Source of the DNA: Clostridia bacterium
Lineage (GTDB): Bacteria; Bacillota; Clostridia; Christensenellales; CAAEEZ01
Reading direction: 5' to 3'
NCBI GenBank assembly: GCA_900755035.1
Contig: CAAEEZ010000016.1
Coordinates: 1-64,000, forward strand
DNA: 64,000 bases
The notes under the pieces are model-generated. The model did not search any database and was not told the origin of the DNA. It saw only the letters and a list, made by a program, of their open reading frames with translations. Both the position numbers and the translations under genes were made by a program. Below are positions 9,603 through 17,756 of the stretch, in pieces. Each line of letters begins with the position of its first letter. Position 1 is the stretch's first letter.

Positions 9603-10752
9603 TTTTATCCTCTACTTTTAAGTAATACGTATCGGGTTTTTCGGGGTTAAACGTCTCGTTACACCACATTATCGTTACCATATCCGTATCACCAAGATTT
9701 TCTATATTATGGGTGTATCCACAAGGGATATCCACTACTTCTAATTTGTCACCGCTAACGAAGTATTCGGTTACTTTTTCTTCACCCACCTTTCTAAACC
9801 TAATTACGCCCTTACCGCTTACTACCAAAAACTTTTCATTTTTAGTATGGTGCCAATGTTCGCCTTTTACGATATGTGGCTTAGATATATTTACGCTAAC
9901 TTGTCCGTTTAGGCTAGTGTGCAAAAACTCGGTAAAACTGCCCCTGTAATCTTCGTGCATAGTTAGTGGATAACTAAACTTATCTTCGGGCAAATAGCTT
10001 AGGTACGTTGCGTACAATTTCCCCGTAAATTCGTCCTTAGTATCGGGAAGTTCAAGGTTTTCTCTACTCTTTTTGAAAGAGTACAATAGGTCGGTAATTT
10101 TGCCTAGCGTTGCCTTGTAGCTTACGTCTATTTTAGCGTAATCGCCGTCGTAAGCAACGTTATCGTTTATCGCATTTAAGAAGTTTCTTATAACGTCGTC
10201 GATATACACCAGAGTAAGTTCGGTTTCCCTGCTATTTACAGTTATAGGCAAATCGTTAGCAATATTATTGCAAAAAGTAGCAACGGCGCTGTTATAGTTT
10301 GGTCTGCACCACTTGCCAAATACGTTTGGCAAACGATATACGTAGGTTTTTACGCCGTTCTCTTTGCCATAATTTACAATATAATCTTCGCCCGCCTTTT
10401 TGCTTTTGCCGTAGTCGTTATCAAGTACTGCTTGTACGCTACTACTCATTAAAATGGGCGCTTTGTTGCCGTATTCTTTTAGCGCACTAATCAAAATAGT
10501 GGTAAATCCAAAATTCCCAGCCATAAAATCGGCAGGTTTTTCAGGTCTGTTTACGCCTGCAAGATGAATTACGAAATCGCACTCCTTGCAATACCTTCTA
10601 AACTCCCCGTACGGCGTGTTTAGGTCGCACTCAAAGTACTCCACACCGTCTAAAAACGGATACGCCTTGGTTTTACCTTGCTTTATATTGTCAAGTTCGG
10701 CAATAAGGTTTTTACCTATAAACCCTTTTGCACCTGTTACTAATACTTTCAT
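9595..10752 (-). CDS. capF: CapF-type bifunctional epimerase/reductase with cupin domain
   Basis: Capsular sugar enzyme CapF/WbjC, 385 aa. The N-terminal short-chain dehydrogenase domain starts KVLVTGAKGFIGKNL (nucleotide-binding GxxGxxG). The usual active-site Tyr-Lys appears as YGKSKKAGEDY near residue 135. The C-terminal cupin, from about residue 270, has HWHHTKNEKFLVVSGKG, the metal-binding and epimerase part. In the pathway it takes the CapE product through 3-epimerisation and NADPH reduction to UDP-N-acetyl-L-pneumosamine. It overlaps capE by one base and capG by 8 bp, so the three are translated as a unit. Confidence 0.92.
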   Translation of the reverse strand: MKVLVTGAKGFIGKNLIAELDNIKQGKTKAYPFLDGVEYFECDLNTPYGEFRRYCKECDFVIHLAGVNRPEKPADFMAGNFGFTTILISALKEYGNKAPILMSSSVQAVLDNDYGKSKKAGEDYIVNYGKENGVKTYVYRLPNVFGKWCRPNYNSAVATFCNNIANDLPITVNSRETELTLVYIDDVIRNFLNAINDNVAYDGDYAKIDVSYKATLGKITDLLYSFKKSRENLELPDTKDEFTGKLYATYLSYLPEDKFSYPLTMHEDYRGSFTEFLHTSLNGQVSVNISKPHIVKGEHWHHTKNEKFLVVSGKGVIRFRKVGEEKVTEYFVSGDKLEVVDIPCGYTHNIENLGDTDMVTIMWCNETFNPEKPDTYYLKVEDKNE

Positions 10753-11804
10753 TACTTTTCTATTCCTAATTCTGCCATTCTTTCTTTAATATAGGTTAGG
10801 CTGTAAATTTTCTCTACCACTTCGTCTACGCTAAGCAACTTCGTATTATTCGAGTTAAATTCGCTAAGTTTATTACGCTCAGTGTTGCCTTCCTTAAAGT
10901 ATTTGTCGTAGTTTAGGTCACGTTTATCGCACGGAACACGGTAGAAATTGCCTAGGTCGAACGCCCTAGCGCACTCTTCGTTCGTTAGTAAGGTTTCGTA
11001 CATTTTTTCGCCGTGCCTAATACCTATCACCCTGATATCTTCTTCCTTTCCACCAAATAGTTTCATTACGGCTTTTGCTTGCGTTTCAATAGTACAAGCA
11101 GGTGCTTTTTGCACTAGAATATCTCCGCTTTCACCGTGCTCGAAGGCAAATAACACTAGGTCCACTGCCTCTTCTAAGCTCATAATAAATCTAGTCATAG
11201 TCGGCTCGGTAATGGTTATAGGCTTCTTTTCAGCAATTTGGTCTATCCATAGAGGGATTACGCTACCCCTACTGCACATAACGTTGCCGTATCTAGTACA
11301 ACAGATAGCCGTTTTTTCAGGGTCTACCGTTCTAGATTTTGCTACGATAACCTTTTCCATCATTGCCTTAGACGTACCCATAGCGTTTATCGGGTATGCG
11401 GCTTTATCAGTTGACAAACAAATAACTTTTTTTACACCTGCCTCAATGGCAGCCGTTAGCACGTTTTCAGTACCAAGTACGTTGGTTTTTACTGCTTCTA
11501 TTGGGAAAAATTCGCAACTAGGCACTTGTTTTAAGGCTGCTGCGTGGAATATATAATCCACCCCGTACATAGCGTTTTTTACGCTTTGAATATCCCTAAC
11601 GTCACCGATATGGAACTTAATCTTGCTTGACGCCTCCGGATATTTTAGTTGGTATTCGTGCCTCATGTCGTCTTGCTTTTTCTCATCTCTACTAAATATC
11701 CTAATTTCTTTTATATCCGTATCCAAAAATCTGTTTAATACGGCGTTGCCGAAACTGCCCGTTCCACCCGTTATCATTAACGTCTTTCCCTTAAAAATAC
11801 TCAT
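10752..11804 (-). CDS. capE: CapE-type UDP-GlcNAc 4,6-dehydratase/5-epimerase
   Basis: Inverting dehydratase of the extended short-chain dehydrogenase family (CapE/FlaA1/WbjB), 350 aa. TGGTGSFGNAV near residue 12 binds NADP, and the FHAAALKQVPSCE segment is diagnostic of this group. The Tyr-Lys pair is replaced by the M-x-x-x-K form (GTSKAMMEKVIV) seen in the CapE/FlaA1 enzymes. It converts UDP-GlcNAc into the L-arabino-4-keto intermediate, the first step to UDP-L-FucNAc. It heads the capE-capF-capG run and is preceded by a sigma-A-like promoter and a GAGG ribosome site. Confidence 0.92.
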   Translation of the reverse strand: MSIFKGKTLMITGGTGSFGNAVLNRFLDTDIKEIRIFSRDEKKQDDMRHEYQLKYPEASSKIKFHIGDVRDIQSVKNAMYGVDYIFHAAALKQVPSCEFFPIEAVKTNVLGTENVLTAAIEAGVKKVICLSTDKAAYPINAMGTSKAMMEKVIVAKSRTVDPEKTAICCTRYGNVMCSRGSVIPLWIDQIAEKKPITITEPTMTRFIMSLEEAVDLVLFAFEHGESGDILVQKAPACTIETQAKAVMKLFGGKEEDIRVIGIRHGEKMYETLLTNEECARAFDLGNFYRVPCDKRDLNYDKYFKEGNTERNKLSEFNSNNTKLLSVDEVVEKIYSLTYIKERMAELGIEK

Positions 11805-11833
11805 TTTTACCTCTATTTTAGTTATATATGTTT

Positions 11834-11866
11834 TTTATATTATAACATAATTGCTTTAATATTTAA
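11834..11866 (-). promoter_or_regulatory. Probable capE operon promoter
   Basis: On the minus strand, TATAAT lies about 30 bp upstream of the capE start, in an A/T-rich tract with only a weak -35 match. Call rests mainly on the perfect -10 and the position. Confidence 0.5.
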
Positions 11867-12086
11867 CTAAAAATTTATATAAAAGAAGCACCCTCGCTAT
11901 CTACATACTTATTCTCTATTTGTAATATTAAAGGCAATCAAAACCCCGTTGTATCATAATAATTTCGGCATGCCGTACGTAATATTATTTAGACTGATGC
12001 CGTTATATTTTTAATACGAATATTATAAAACAACCTTGCAATTCCTTTATTTGTCAAAATTTTTCATCTATTCTCAATTCTCCCCG
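11867..12086. other. Intergenic stretch with palindrome
   Basis: Between the broken GT4 gene and the capE promoter. It contains the perfect palindrome CGGCATGCCG near 11968, followed some 25 bp later by GATGCCG, so a small hairpin can form. No T-run follows, so it is not an obvious terminator, and no reading frame is convincing. Confidence 0.3.
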
Positions 12087-13192
12087 TTAATCCGTATGCT
12101 GATTAACAAAATCAACTTGAATTTTTGCCATATTTTCAAACGTATATTCTTGCATCTTTTTAATGTTATTTTCAGCCATTTTATCTGCAAGGTCTTTATT
12201 GTTTAATATCCCGTTTACGTATTTTGCCATTGACTTCTCGTCGTCTATCTCATACACGTAACCGTTTTCCCCTTCTTCAATAAGTGCCAGTGCCGAAACA
12301 GCTCCTTTAGATGACACTACAGGCAACCCTTTTGCCATTGCCTCACCTAGCACAAGCCCCCACGAATCAGTTCTAGTTGGGAAAACGAATACATCACAAC
12401 ACGAATAATATTTCCCAAGTGTTTCACTATCCGTAAATGGTAAAAATTCTACGTTAGTAAGGTTATTTTCCTCAATTATTTTTTTATATTCTTCAGTAGG
12501 TTCTCCACCTATTATTAACAATTTTGCACCTTCGACAAAATACTTATCGGCACGCAGTAAAATATCATAACCTTTTCCATAGATAAATCTACCTACCGTA
12601 ACCACGTATTTTTCACCCGTTAAGCCTAGCGTTGCTTTTAATTCCATTTTTTCGATAATTGTTAAAGGTTTATCCAAGATATCCTTTGTATACAAAGAAG
12701 TAAAAGGATAACGTACTATTTTCGATTCATCTACACCAGGCGAAGTAAAATATCCGTCTGCTACTTCACTTGTTGAAAAATACCAATCTGCTCCTCTATA
12801 TATTACTTTTTTGATAAATTTTTTTAAGCCTTTGCTCGTTCCTGCTTTTCCACCATCAATTTCCAAGATATATGGTATCCTTAGCATTTTCATATATTCA
12901 ATTGCAAATATACCCGTTGGCAAAGCCAAATTCGTTACGAAAATAGCATCATATTTTTTCTTTTCAAATACTTTATTACAGACGGACAAAATTCCCCGGG
13001 TTTTCCGCTTTTCTTATTTAATATTATCCCCTCGAAAGTTTCAAACTTATAGTTTTTCCAGGCCTCTTCTCTGTGTTGATAAAACGCTTGCTCGAAAATA
13101 ACCGTAAGTTCACTTATCTTACCAAGCTCATTAAAAAAATTAACCCTATATGGTGATGGAATATTCGACAAAAACAAAATCTTTGGTTTCAT
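12087..13192 (-). pseudogene. Glycosyltransferase family 4, broken by a single-base frameshift
   Basis: One GT4 gene read in two frames. The first part (13192 down to about 12960) begins MKPKILFLSNIPSPYRVNFF, a WbnH/PimA-like N-terminus. The second (12989 to 12087) carries the nucleotide-sugar domain with VTVGRFIYGKGYD and PTRTDSWGLVLGEAMAKG. Both frames read well around a run of six A on the coding strand (six T at 12954-12959). Adding one A there joins IKYLKRKK to YDAIFVTN with no loss. The span is one base short of a multiple of three (restored length 368 aa). Its start overlaps the stop of the GT4 gene upstream (TAATG). It may be a real recent loss, a phase-variable tract or a sequencing error. 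Confidence 0.85.
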
Positions 13193-14382
13193 TATTTCAC
13201 CTCCAACGCTTGTTGATATAATGAGTAATATTCATTTGCCATCTTATCGTCGCTATATTGTATTTTTGCATTATCGCTTATAGCCTTTCTGTCAAAATTT
13301 CCCTTTTCTATAAGCCTTATTTTGTTTATCAAATCGGCTATATTTCCTTGATTTACTACGTAGCCGTTCCCCTTTTCAATCGCTTCTACACTACCACCCG
13401 TTTTATATGTAATTACAGGAGTACCTGAAGCAAGCGCCTCAATATTCGTAGTAGGGAAATTATCCTCATACGTTGGATTTACAAAAACAAGTGCATTTCT
13501 ATATAGTTCAGCTAGTTCCTTTTGATTCGACGTCCTTTTAATTGCAACTATATCCGTGCCTTTCAATTCGTCTAATTGACTATCGCTAACACCAACCATT
13601 ACCACCTTGTACTCGCCACGTAGCCTATTTGCAAGTTCTATTACGTCCTTGTATCCCTTCTTTTCAGTCCACGTCGATGCAACTGTCAATACGGTTTTTT
13701 TCACCTCGCATTGCTTATATTCAAAATTTTGCAAATCCACACCGTTGTTTAAGCATACCACTTCAAAATTTGATAGAATCGATTTTTCTACGATGTTTTT
13801 TAGCCATATACTTGGCGTAACTACTATTAAATTTTCTTTTTTTATTTTGCCAAACAACGCTTTCTTCTTTTCATAATTATTTTTCGAATTATCTAGTAAT
13901 AAAGCGGTTGGATACTCTTTTTTTTGCGGACAATCATAACAGACGCTAAGGTATTTATCACATTTAGCGTACTCAAAATGAACGCAATGCCCCGTTAGCG
14001 CCCAGCAATCGTGAAGTGTCCACACGATTTTAATATCAGTACTTGCCAAATACTCAAATGGCACCTTTATATTTAGGTAATAGCCGTGTAAATTATGTAA
14101 ATTTATCACGTCGGGCTTAAATTCTTCTATTATTTTAATCAGCCTTTTAGTAGGCGATTTTAACCCGAAACCATCGTTATCAAAAAGCCTTGCGTTAAAT
14201 GCGTTTACGTAGTTTTCCGTTTTACTAGTAATTTTTACAGCACGAACTTCGCCCGTATAGTCGTACCTACCGTAGCAAACCAACGACTCGCCACCTCTAC
14301 TTTCAACCTCACGTGCTAAACGTTCCACAATTTTACCCGTGCTACCATATCCACACACGGAATTTACAAACAAAACTTTCAT
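13192..14382 (-). CDS. Glycosyltransferase family 4 (colanic/capsule type)
   Basis: GT-B glycosyltransferase of 396 aa. The N-terminus FVNSVCGYGSTGKIVERLA has the glycine-rich turn found in capsule enzymes of the WcaL/EpsF kind. HDCWALTGHCVHF is a signature of the same subfamily and is followed by several cysteines (DKYLSVCYDCPQKK) that are common in it. The C-terminal domain has ASTWTEKKGYKD and NPTYEDNFPTTNIEALASG, including the donor-binding glutamate. It has a good promoter 45 bp upstream, diverging from licD. The frameshifted GT4 follows with TAATG overlap, so the two form one transcript. Confidence 0.87.
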   Translation of the reverse strand: MKVLFVNSVCGYGSTGKIVERLAREVESRGGESLVCYGRYDYTGEVRAVKITSKTENYVNAFNARLFDNDGFGLKSPTKRLIKIIEEFKPDVINLHNLHGYYLNIKVPFEYLASTDIKIVWTLHDCWALTGHCVHFEYAKCDKYLSVCYDCPQKKEYPTALLLDNSKNNYEKKKALFGKIKKENLIVVTPSIWLKNIVEKSILSNFEVVCLNNGVDLQNFEYKQCEVKKTVLTVASTWTEKKGYKDVIELANRLRGEYKVVMVGVSDSQLDELKGTDIVAIKRTSNQKELAELYRNALVFVNPTYEDNFPTTNIEALASGTPVITYKTGGSVEAIEKGNGYVVNQGNIADLINKIRLIEKGNFDRKAISDNAKIQYSDDKMANEYYSLYQQALEVK

Positions 14383-14402
14383 ATCTTTATTCCTAATATT
14401 AT

Positions 14403-14431
14403 ATTATACTATAATATCAGTTTTTTTACAA
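14403..14431 (-). promoter_or_regulatory. Promoter of the GT4 pair
   Basis: Minus-strand TTGTAA, 17 bp, TATAAT. It sits just upstream of the 13192-14382 gene and diverges from the licD promoter. Confidence 0.65.
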
Positions 14432-14462
14432 GTATTATATTTACAGGATACGTAGCACTACC

Positions 14463-14491
14463 TTGACATTTTTAGCCGATATTTATATAAT
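14463..14491 (+). promoter_or_regulatory. licD promoter
   Basis: TTGACA (14463-14468), 17-bp spacer, TATAAT (14486-14491): a full consensus sigma-A promoter, followed by an AAGGAG ribosome site 24 bp further on. Confidence 0.85.
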
Positions 14492-14514
14492 AAATTTGAA
14501 ACAAGGAGATAATA

Positions 14515-15381
14515 ATGGAAAGTACTTTTAACCTTTACAATAAATGTTTGTCTTATTTGCGCATTAGCGAAAGTCAATTAGACGAACTAAAAAAAGCAAA
14601 CCTTGAATTATTTCAAAAATTTCACGATATTTGCGAAGAAAACGGAATAAGATATTCGATGGCATACGGAACTATGCTAGGCGCTATTAGGCACAAGGGC
14701 TACATTCCTTGGGACGACGATATCGACGTAGTGATGCTACGAGAAGATTATAATAAACTTTGCAATATAATGCTTGATAACGAAAAGTACTATATTCGCA
14801 ATCGTGATACGGACAAGTATTGCTCTTTAACGTTTGGTAAATTTACTAAAAAAGACACCTTCCTTACGGAATTTCAAACGGACGGAGTCCCTCAAAAATA
14901 CGGCATATTTATAGATATTTTCCCACTAGATTATATGCCGAATAATAAATTCGTGCGTAATTTTAGAAAAACTATTTCTACGCTTGGGGCTAGGTGTGCT
15001 AGTCTTGTAAGCGACTTCAAGTATCCGTCAAAAACTATACTTTCCGTAATGAAAGAGAATAAAACGATAAAAAAACGTTATAATTTGCGTAGGTTTTTAG
15101 GCTTTTTCGCCTCTATTTTGCCACTTAAATTTTGGACTTGGCTTTCTCTTAAAGCCGACGTATATAACAAACCGACCGATACCCTTTGGGTAGGCGTTGG
15201 ACACGCAACTTTCCCTAAATGCGAATTTGAAAATCTATCGTTATACGAGTACGAAAATAAAAAATTCTACGGCTTTACTAATTACGACAAATATCTATCA
15301 GAAGCATACGGCGATTATATGCAATTACCACCTGAGGAAGATAGGACGAGCCATATGTACGTAGAATTAAAATTAAATTGA
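14515..15381 (+). CDS. licD: LicD-family phosphocholine transferase
   Basis: LicD/FKTN nucleotidyltransferase-fold protein, 288 aa. The family signature is clear: YSMAYGTMLGAIRHKG followed by IPWDDDIDVVM near residues 60-75, the paired aspartates binding metal. LicD moves phosphocholine (or another phospho-group) from a CDP donor to a sugar of a surface glycan. Here the donor would be CDP-choline made by the licC and licA genes 2-4 kb away. Consensus promoter and AAGGAGATAATA before the ATG. It faces the BCCT transporter gene, with which it shares a terminator hairpin. Confidence 0.9.
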   Translation: MESTFNLYNKCLSYLRISESQLDELKKANLELFQKFHDICEENGIRYSMAYGTMLGAIRHKGYIPWDDDIDVVMLREDYNKLCNIMLDNEKYYIRNRDTDKYCSLTFGKFTKKDTFLTEFQTDGVPQKYGIFIDIFPLDYMPNNKFVRNFRKTISTLGARCASLVSDFKYPSKTILSVMKENKTIKKRYNLRRFLGFFASILPLKFWTWLSLKADVYNKPTDTLWVGVGHATFPKCEFENLSLYEYENKKFYGFTNYDKYLSEAYGDYMQLPPEEDRTSHMYVELKLN

Positions 15382-15394
15382 TACGAAATAAAAC

Positions 15395-15423
15395 AAAAAA
15401 TGCGTCGAAAGACGCATTTTTAT
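15395..15423. terminator. Bidirectional terminator between licD and the choline transporter
   Basis: Perfect hairpin TGCGTC-GAAA-GACGCA flanked by A5 on the left and T4-5 on the right, so it can stop transcripts from both converging genes. Confidence 0.9.
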
Positions 15424-15433
15424 TTATTCTTTT

Positions 15434-17047
15434 TTATATTTCATTACCCGCTTTTAGTATTGCTTTTTCGCTAGAATCTACAAAATCTCTCTGTACGTTT
15501 TCTTCCGTTTTTTCGGGGAGCAGAGTATCTTTTTCCTTAAAATACCGTCTTACATCCTTAATAAACGCAATGACTATGAGTATCATTATTATCGATATAG
15601 GAAACGCTCCTATTATTGATATGGACATTAGCAGTTGATTAGTCGAATCTAAAAACAGCAAGCACAACGGAAGCACTAGGAAAATACACGCCCAATATAT
15701 TTTCATACTCTTGCTAGGTGCAATATCAACGTCTAATTTTTTGTAGGAAAACGCACTCATTACGTCGGTTAATGCATCAAACGTGGAAGCGTAAAGTCCT
15801 ATCATAGTAATCAGTATTATTGCCATAATAAATTCCGAAGCAGGCAAACTTTGAATAATTTTAATTATAACGGCAGCAGGAGCAATTCCGCCTTCTATCA
15901 TACCAACTGCATCTACAATGCCCGACGTTTGTTGGTGCAATCCTGCCCCGCCAAACACGATAAAAGAAGAAAAAGTACCTAACAATCCTGCAAAACCACC
16001 ACCTAATAATATTTGCTTTATCGTACGACCTTTTGATATTTTTGCAATAAAGAACGGCGTTGCAACGCACCAAGCAATCCAATATGCCCAATAAAATATC
16101 GTCCAATCTTGTGGAAAACTACTTGCCCCACCTGCTCTAACGGGGTCAAGCCACGTTGCCATGCGTAAGAAATTTGCAAGCATATTACCTATTCCTTGTA
16201 CGCCCGTTTCTAGTATATATCTAGGGTCGCCAACCACGAAGAAGAACGCTAACATAAATGAGAAAAATCCCACCGTAATTTTGGCTATAACCGATATTCC
16301 TTTACTACCAAACAAAACGGCTATCGTATAAATTACTGCTATTATAACCAAAATAATTGCCGAAATCGTTTTGGAATAAGGCAAATTAAATAGTTCGCAA
16401 ACGATACTCGTCATTAGTGGCGTCGTTACTGAAAAAGTAGTCGCAGTACCGCATAACAAGCCTACTACGCTAATGATATTTACTAATTTGCCAGGCGCTT
16501 TGTCAGAATATTTACCCATAATAGGTCTTAGCGCTTCGGACATTTTTTGTTTATCACGCCTTCCCCTATTAAAAAACATAAAAGCGTACACTACCGCTAA
16601 TACCAAATAAAAACTCCACGGAATAAATCCCCAATGGAATAGCGAATAGGACGACGCCCACATTTGTTGCGTAGCAACGTTCGTAACGGGCTGATTTAGC
16701 ACCTCGGCATTATAGTAATACGTCCACTCGTGAAAAGAATAAAACAAAATATCAGCCGCCATAGTTGAGGTGAAAATAAGTATTCCCCACGTTAGCGTAT
16801 TCATAGGTTTATCACCCTCTTTGCCTATTTTGATTTTGCCTATTTTGGAAAAAGCAAAATACAGTAGCAAGGCAAACGCACCTAACCCAACGACTACGTA
16901 ATATACGCCCATATCATTACCCAAAAAGTTGCGAATAGCACTTATTGCACCTGTACTTCCTTCGGGCATTAACGAAACTAATAAACCCACGATTACCACG
17001 ATAACGGCAGGTATAATCATTACCGATTTATCCACTTTCTTAAACAT
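15434..17047 (-). CDS. BCCT-family choline/betaine transporter
   Basis: Sodium- or proton-coupled betaine-choline-carnitine transporter, 537 aa with about 12 membrane helices. The family signature is present as DWTIFYWAYWIAWCVATPFF, including the aromatic box that holds the trimethylammonium group, followed by the basic SKGRTIKQ loop. Placed after licA and licC and overlapping licC by 8 bp, it most likely imports choline for phosphocholine synthesis. In Haemophilus and Streptococcus that job is done by LicB, a different family, so this is a substitution. The C-terminal 30 residues are charged and cytoplasmic. Confidence 0.88.
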   Translation of the reverse strand: MFKKVDKSVMIIPAVIVVIVGLLVSLMPEGSTGAISAIRNFLGNDMGVYYVVVGLGAFALLLYFAFSKIGKIKIGKEGDKPMNTLTWGILIFTSTMAADILFYSFHEWTYYYNAEVLNQPVTNVATQQMWASSYSLFHWGFIPWSFYLVLAVVYAFMFFNRGRRDKQKMSEALRPIMGKYSDKAPGKLVNIISVVGLLCGTATTFSVTTPLMTSIVCELFNLPYSKTISAIILVIIAVIYTIAVLFGSKGISVIAKITVGFFSFMLAFFFVVGDPRYILETGVQGIGNMLANFLRMATWLDPVRAGGASSFPQDWTIFYWAYWIAWCVATPFFIAKISKGRTIKQILLGGGFAGLLGTFSSFIVFGGAGLHQQTSGIVDAVGMIEGGIAPAAVIIKIIQSLPASEFIMAIILITMIGLYASTFDALTDVMSAFSYKKLDVDIAPSKSMKIYWACIFLVLPLCLLFLDSTNQLLMSISIIGAFPISIIMILIVIAFIKDVRRYFKEKDTLLPEKTEENVQRDFVDSSEKAILKAGNEI

Positions 17048-17756
17048 TTTCTTCCCCTATATTTTTATATTTTTCGTCCATAATTTTCAGTTCGTCTAGG
17101 CTATCTATCTCGACGATATCGCCCTTGTTTATTTTATATCCGTATAGTTCTATTTCGCCTTTCCTTTCAAATAAAGCGACGTCGTCCCAATAGATATTCG
17201 TTTTGCCACTCTCGTACTCTTCCTTAACAAGCCGTCTTAATTTGTCGCCGTCCGCCTTCGTCCAATAGGACAACCCTTTTAGTTCATAGCCGTTTTTTCC
17301 ACCCGTCCTACTGCAACTAACCACTTTATCTTCATCCAAAGCAAGCAACCACTCGTTAGTTTCGTTTGGCACGTAATAGCAAGCATATCCGCTTTTGTCT
17401 ATTTCGGTTTTTATTATATTTATATTTTTTATTAGTTGGTCGCCATCTATCACAATACTCGTTTTCAAATATTCTCTTGCGTAGTACATAGACGATATGT
17501 TATTCGCCTTGCAAAAATCAGGATTATTTACAAGCGTAACGCCGTATTTTCCCCGTAAATATTCAAATTTTTCACGTTTGTAACCAACTACCACCACTAT
17601 TTCTTCTACGCCTTTTTGTAGTAAAGCACGTATAATATTTTCTATCATTATTTCGCCACGAACGTCAATTAGTGGTTTTGGCGTTTCATTAGTTATAGGC
17701 GCTAGCCTACTGCCAAAGCCTGCCGCCATAATTATTGCATTATTTATTCTTTCCAT
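17040..17756 (-). CDS. licC: LicC-type choline-phosphate cytidylyltransferase
   Basis: Nucleotidyltransferase of the LicC/RmlA-like family, 238 aa. N-terminal IIMAAGFGSRLAPITNETPKP is the CTP-binding loop with the conserved lysine. VVVVGYKREKF and VIDGDQLI (metal-binding aspartate) follow. It makes CDP-choline from phosphocholine and CTP in the cytoplasm. It overlaps the end of the licA fusion gene by 17 bp and the start of the transporter by 8 bp, so the three genes are one unit. The fusion protein upstream carries a second, more divergent domain of the same kind. Confidence 0.88.
   Translation of the reverse strand: MERINNAIIMAAGFGSRLAPITNETPKPLIDVRGEIMIENIIRALLQKGVEEIVVVVGYKREKFEYLRGKYGVTLVNNPDFCKANNISSMYYAREYLKTSIVIDGDQLIKNINIIKTEIDKSGYACYYVPNETNEWLLALDEDKVVSCSRTGGKNGYELKGLSYWTKADGDKLRRLVKEEYESGKTNIYWDDVALFERKGEIELYGYKINKGDIVEIDSLDELKIMDEKYKNIGEENV

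Noticed and set aside
10948..11556. 202-codon open frame on the plus strand opposite capE
   Set aside because: Shadow of a conserved gene with family motifs on the minus strand; no start signals or homology-like features.
11968..11977. CGGCATGCCG palindrome as operator or terminator
   Set aside because: No T-run and no second matching site near a promoter; could be chance.
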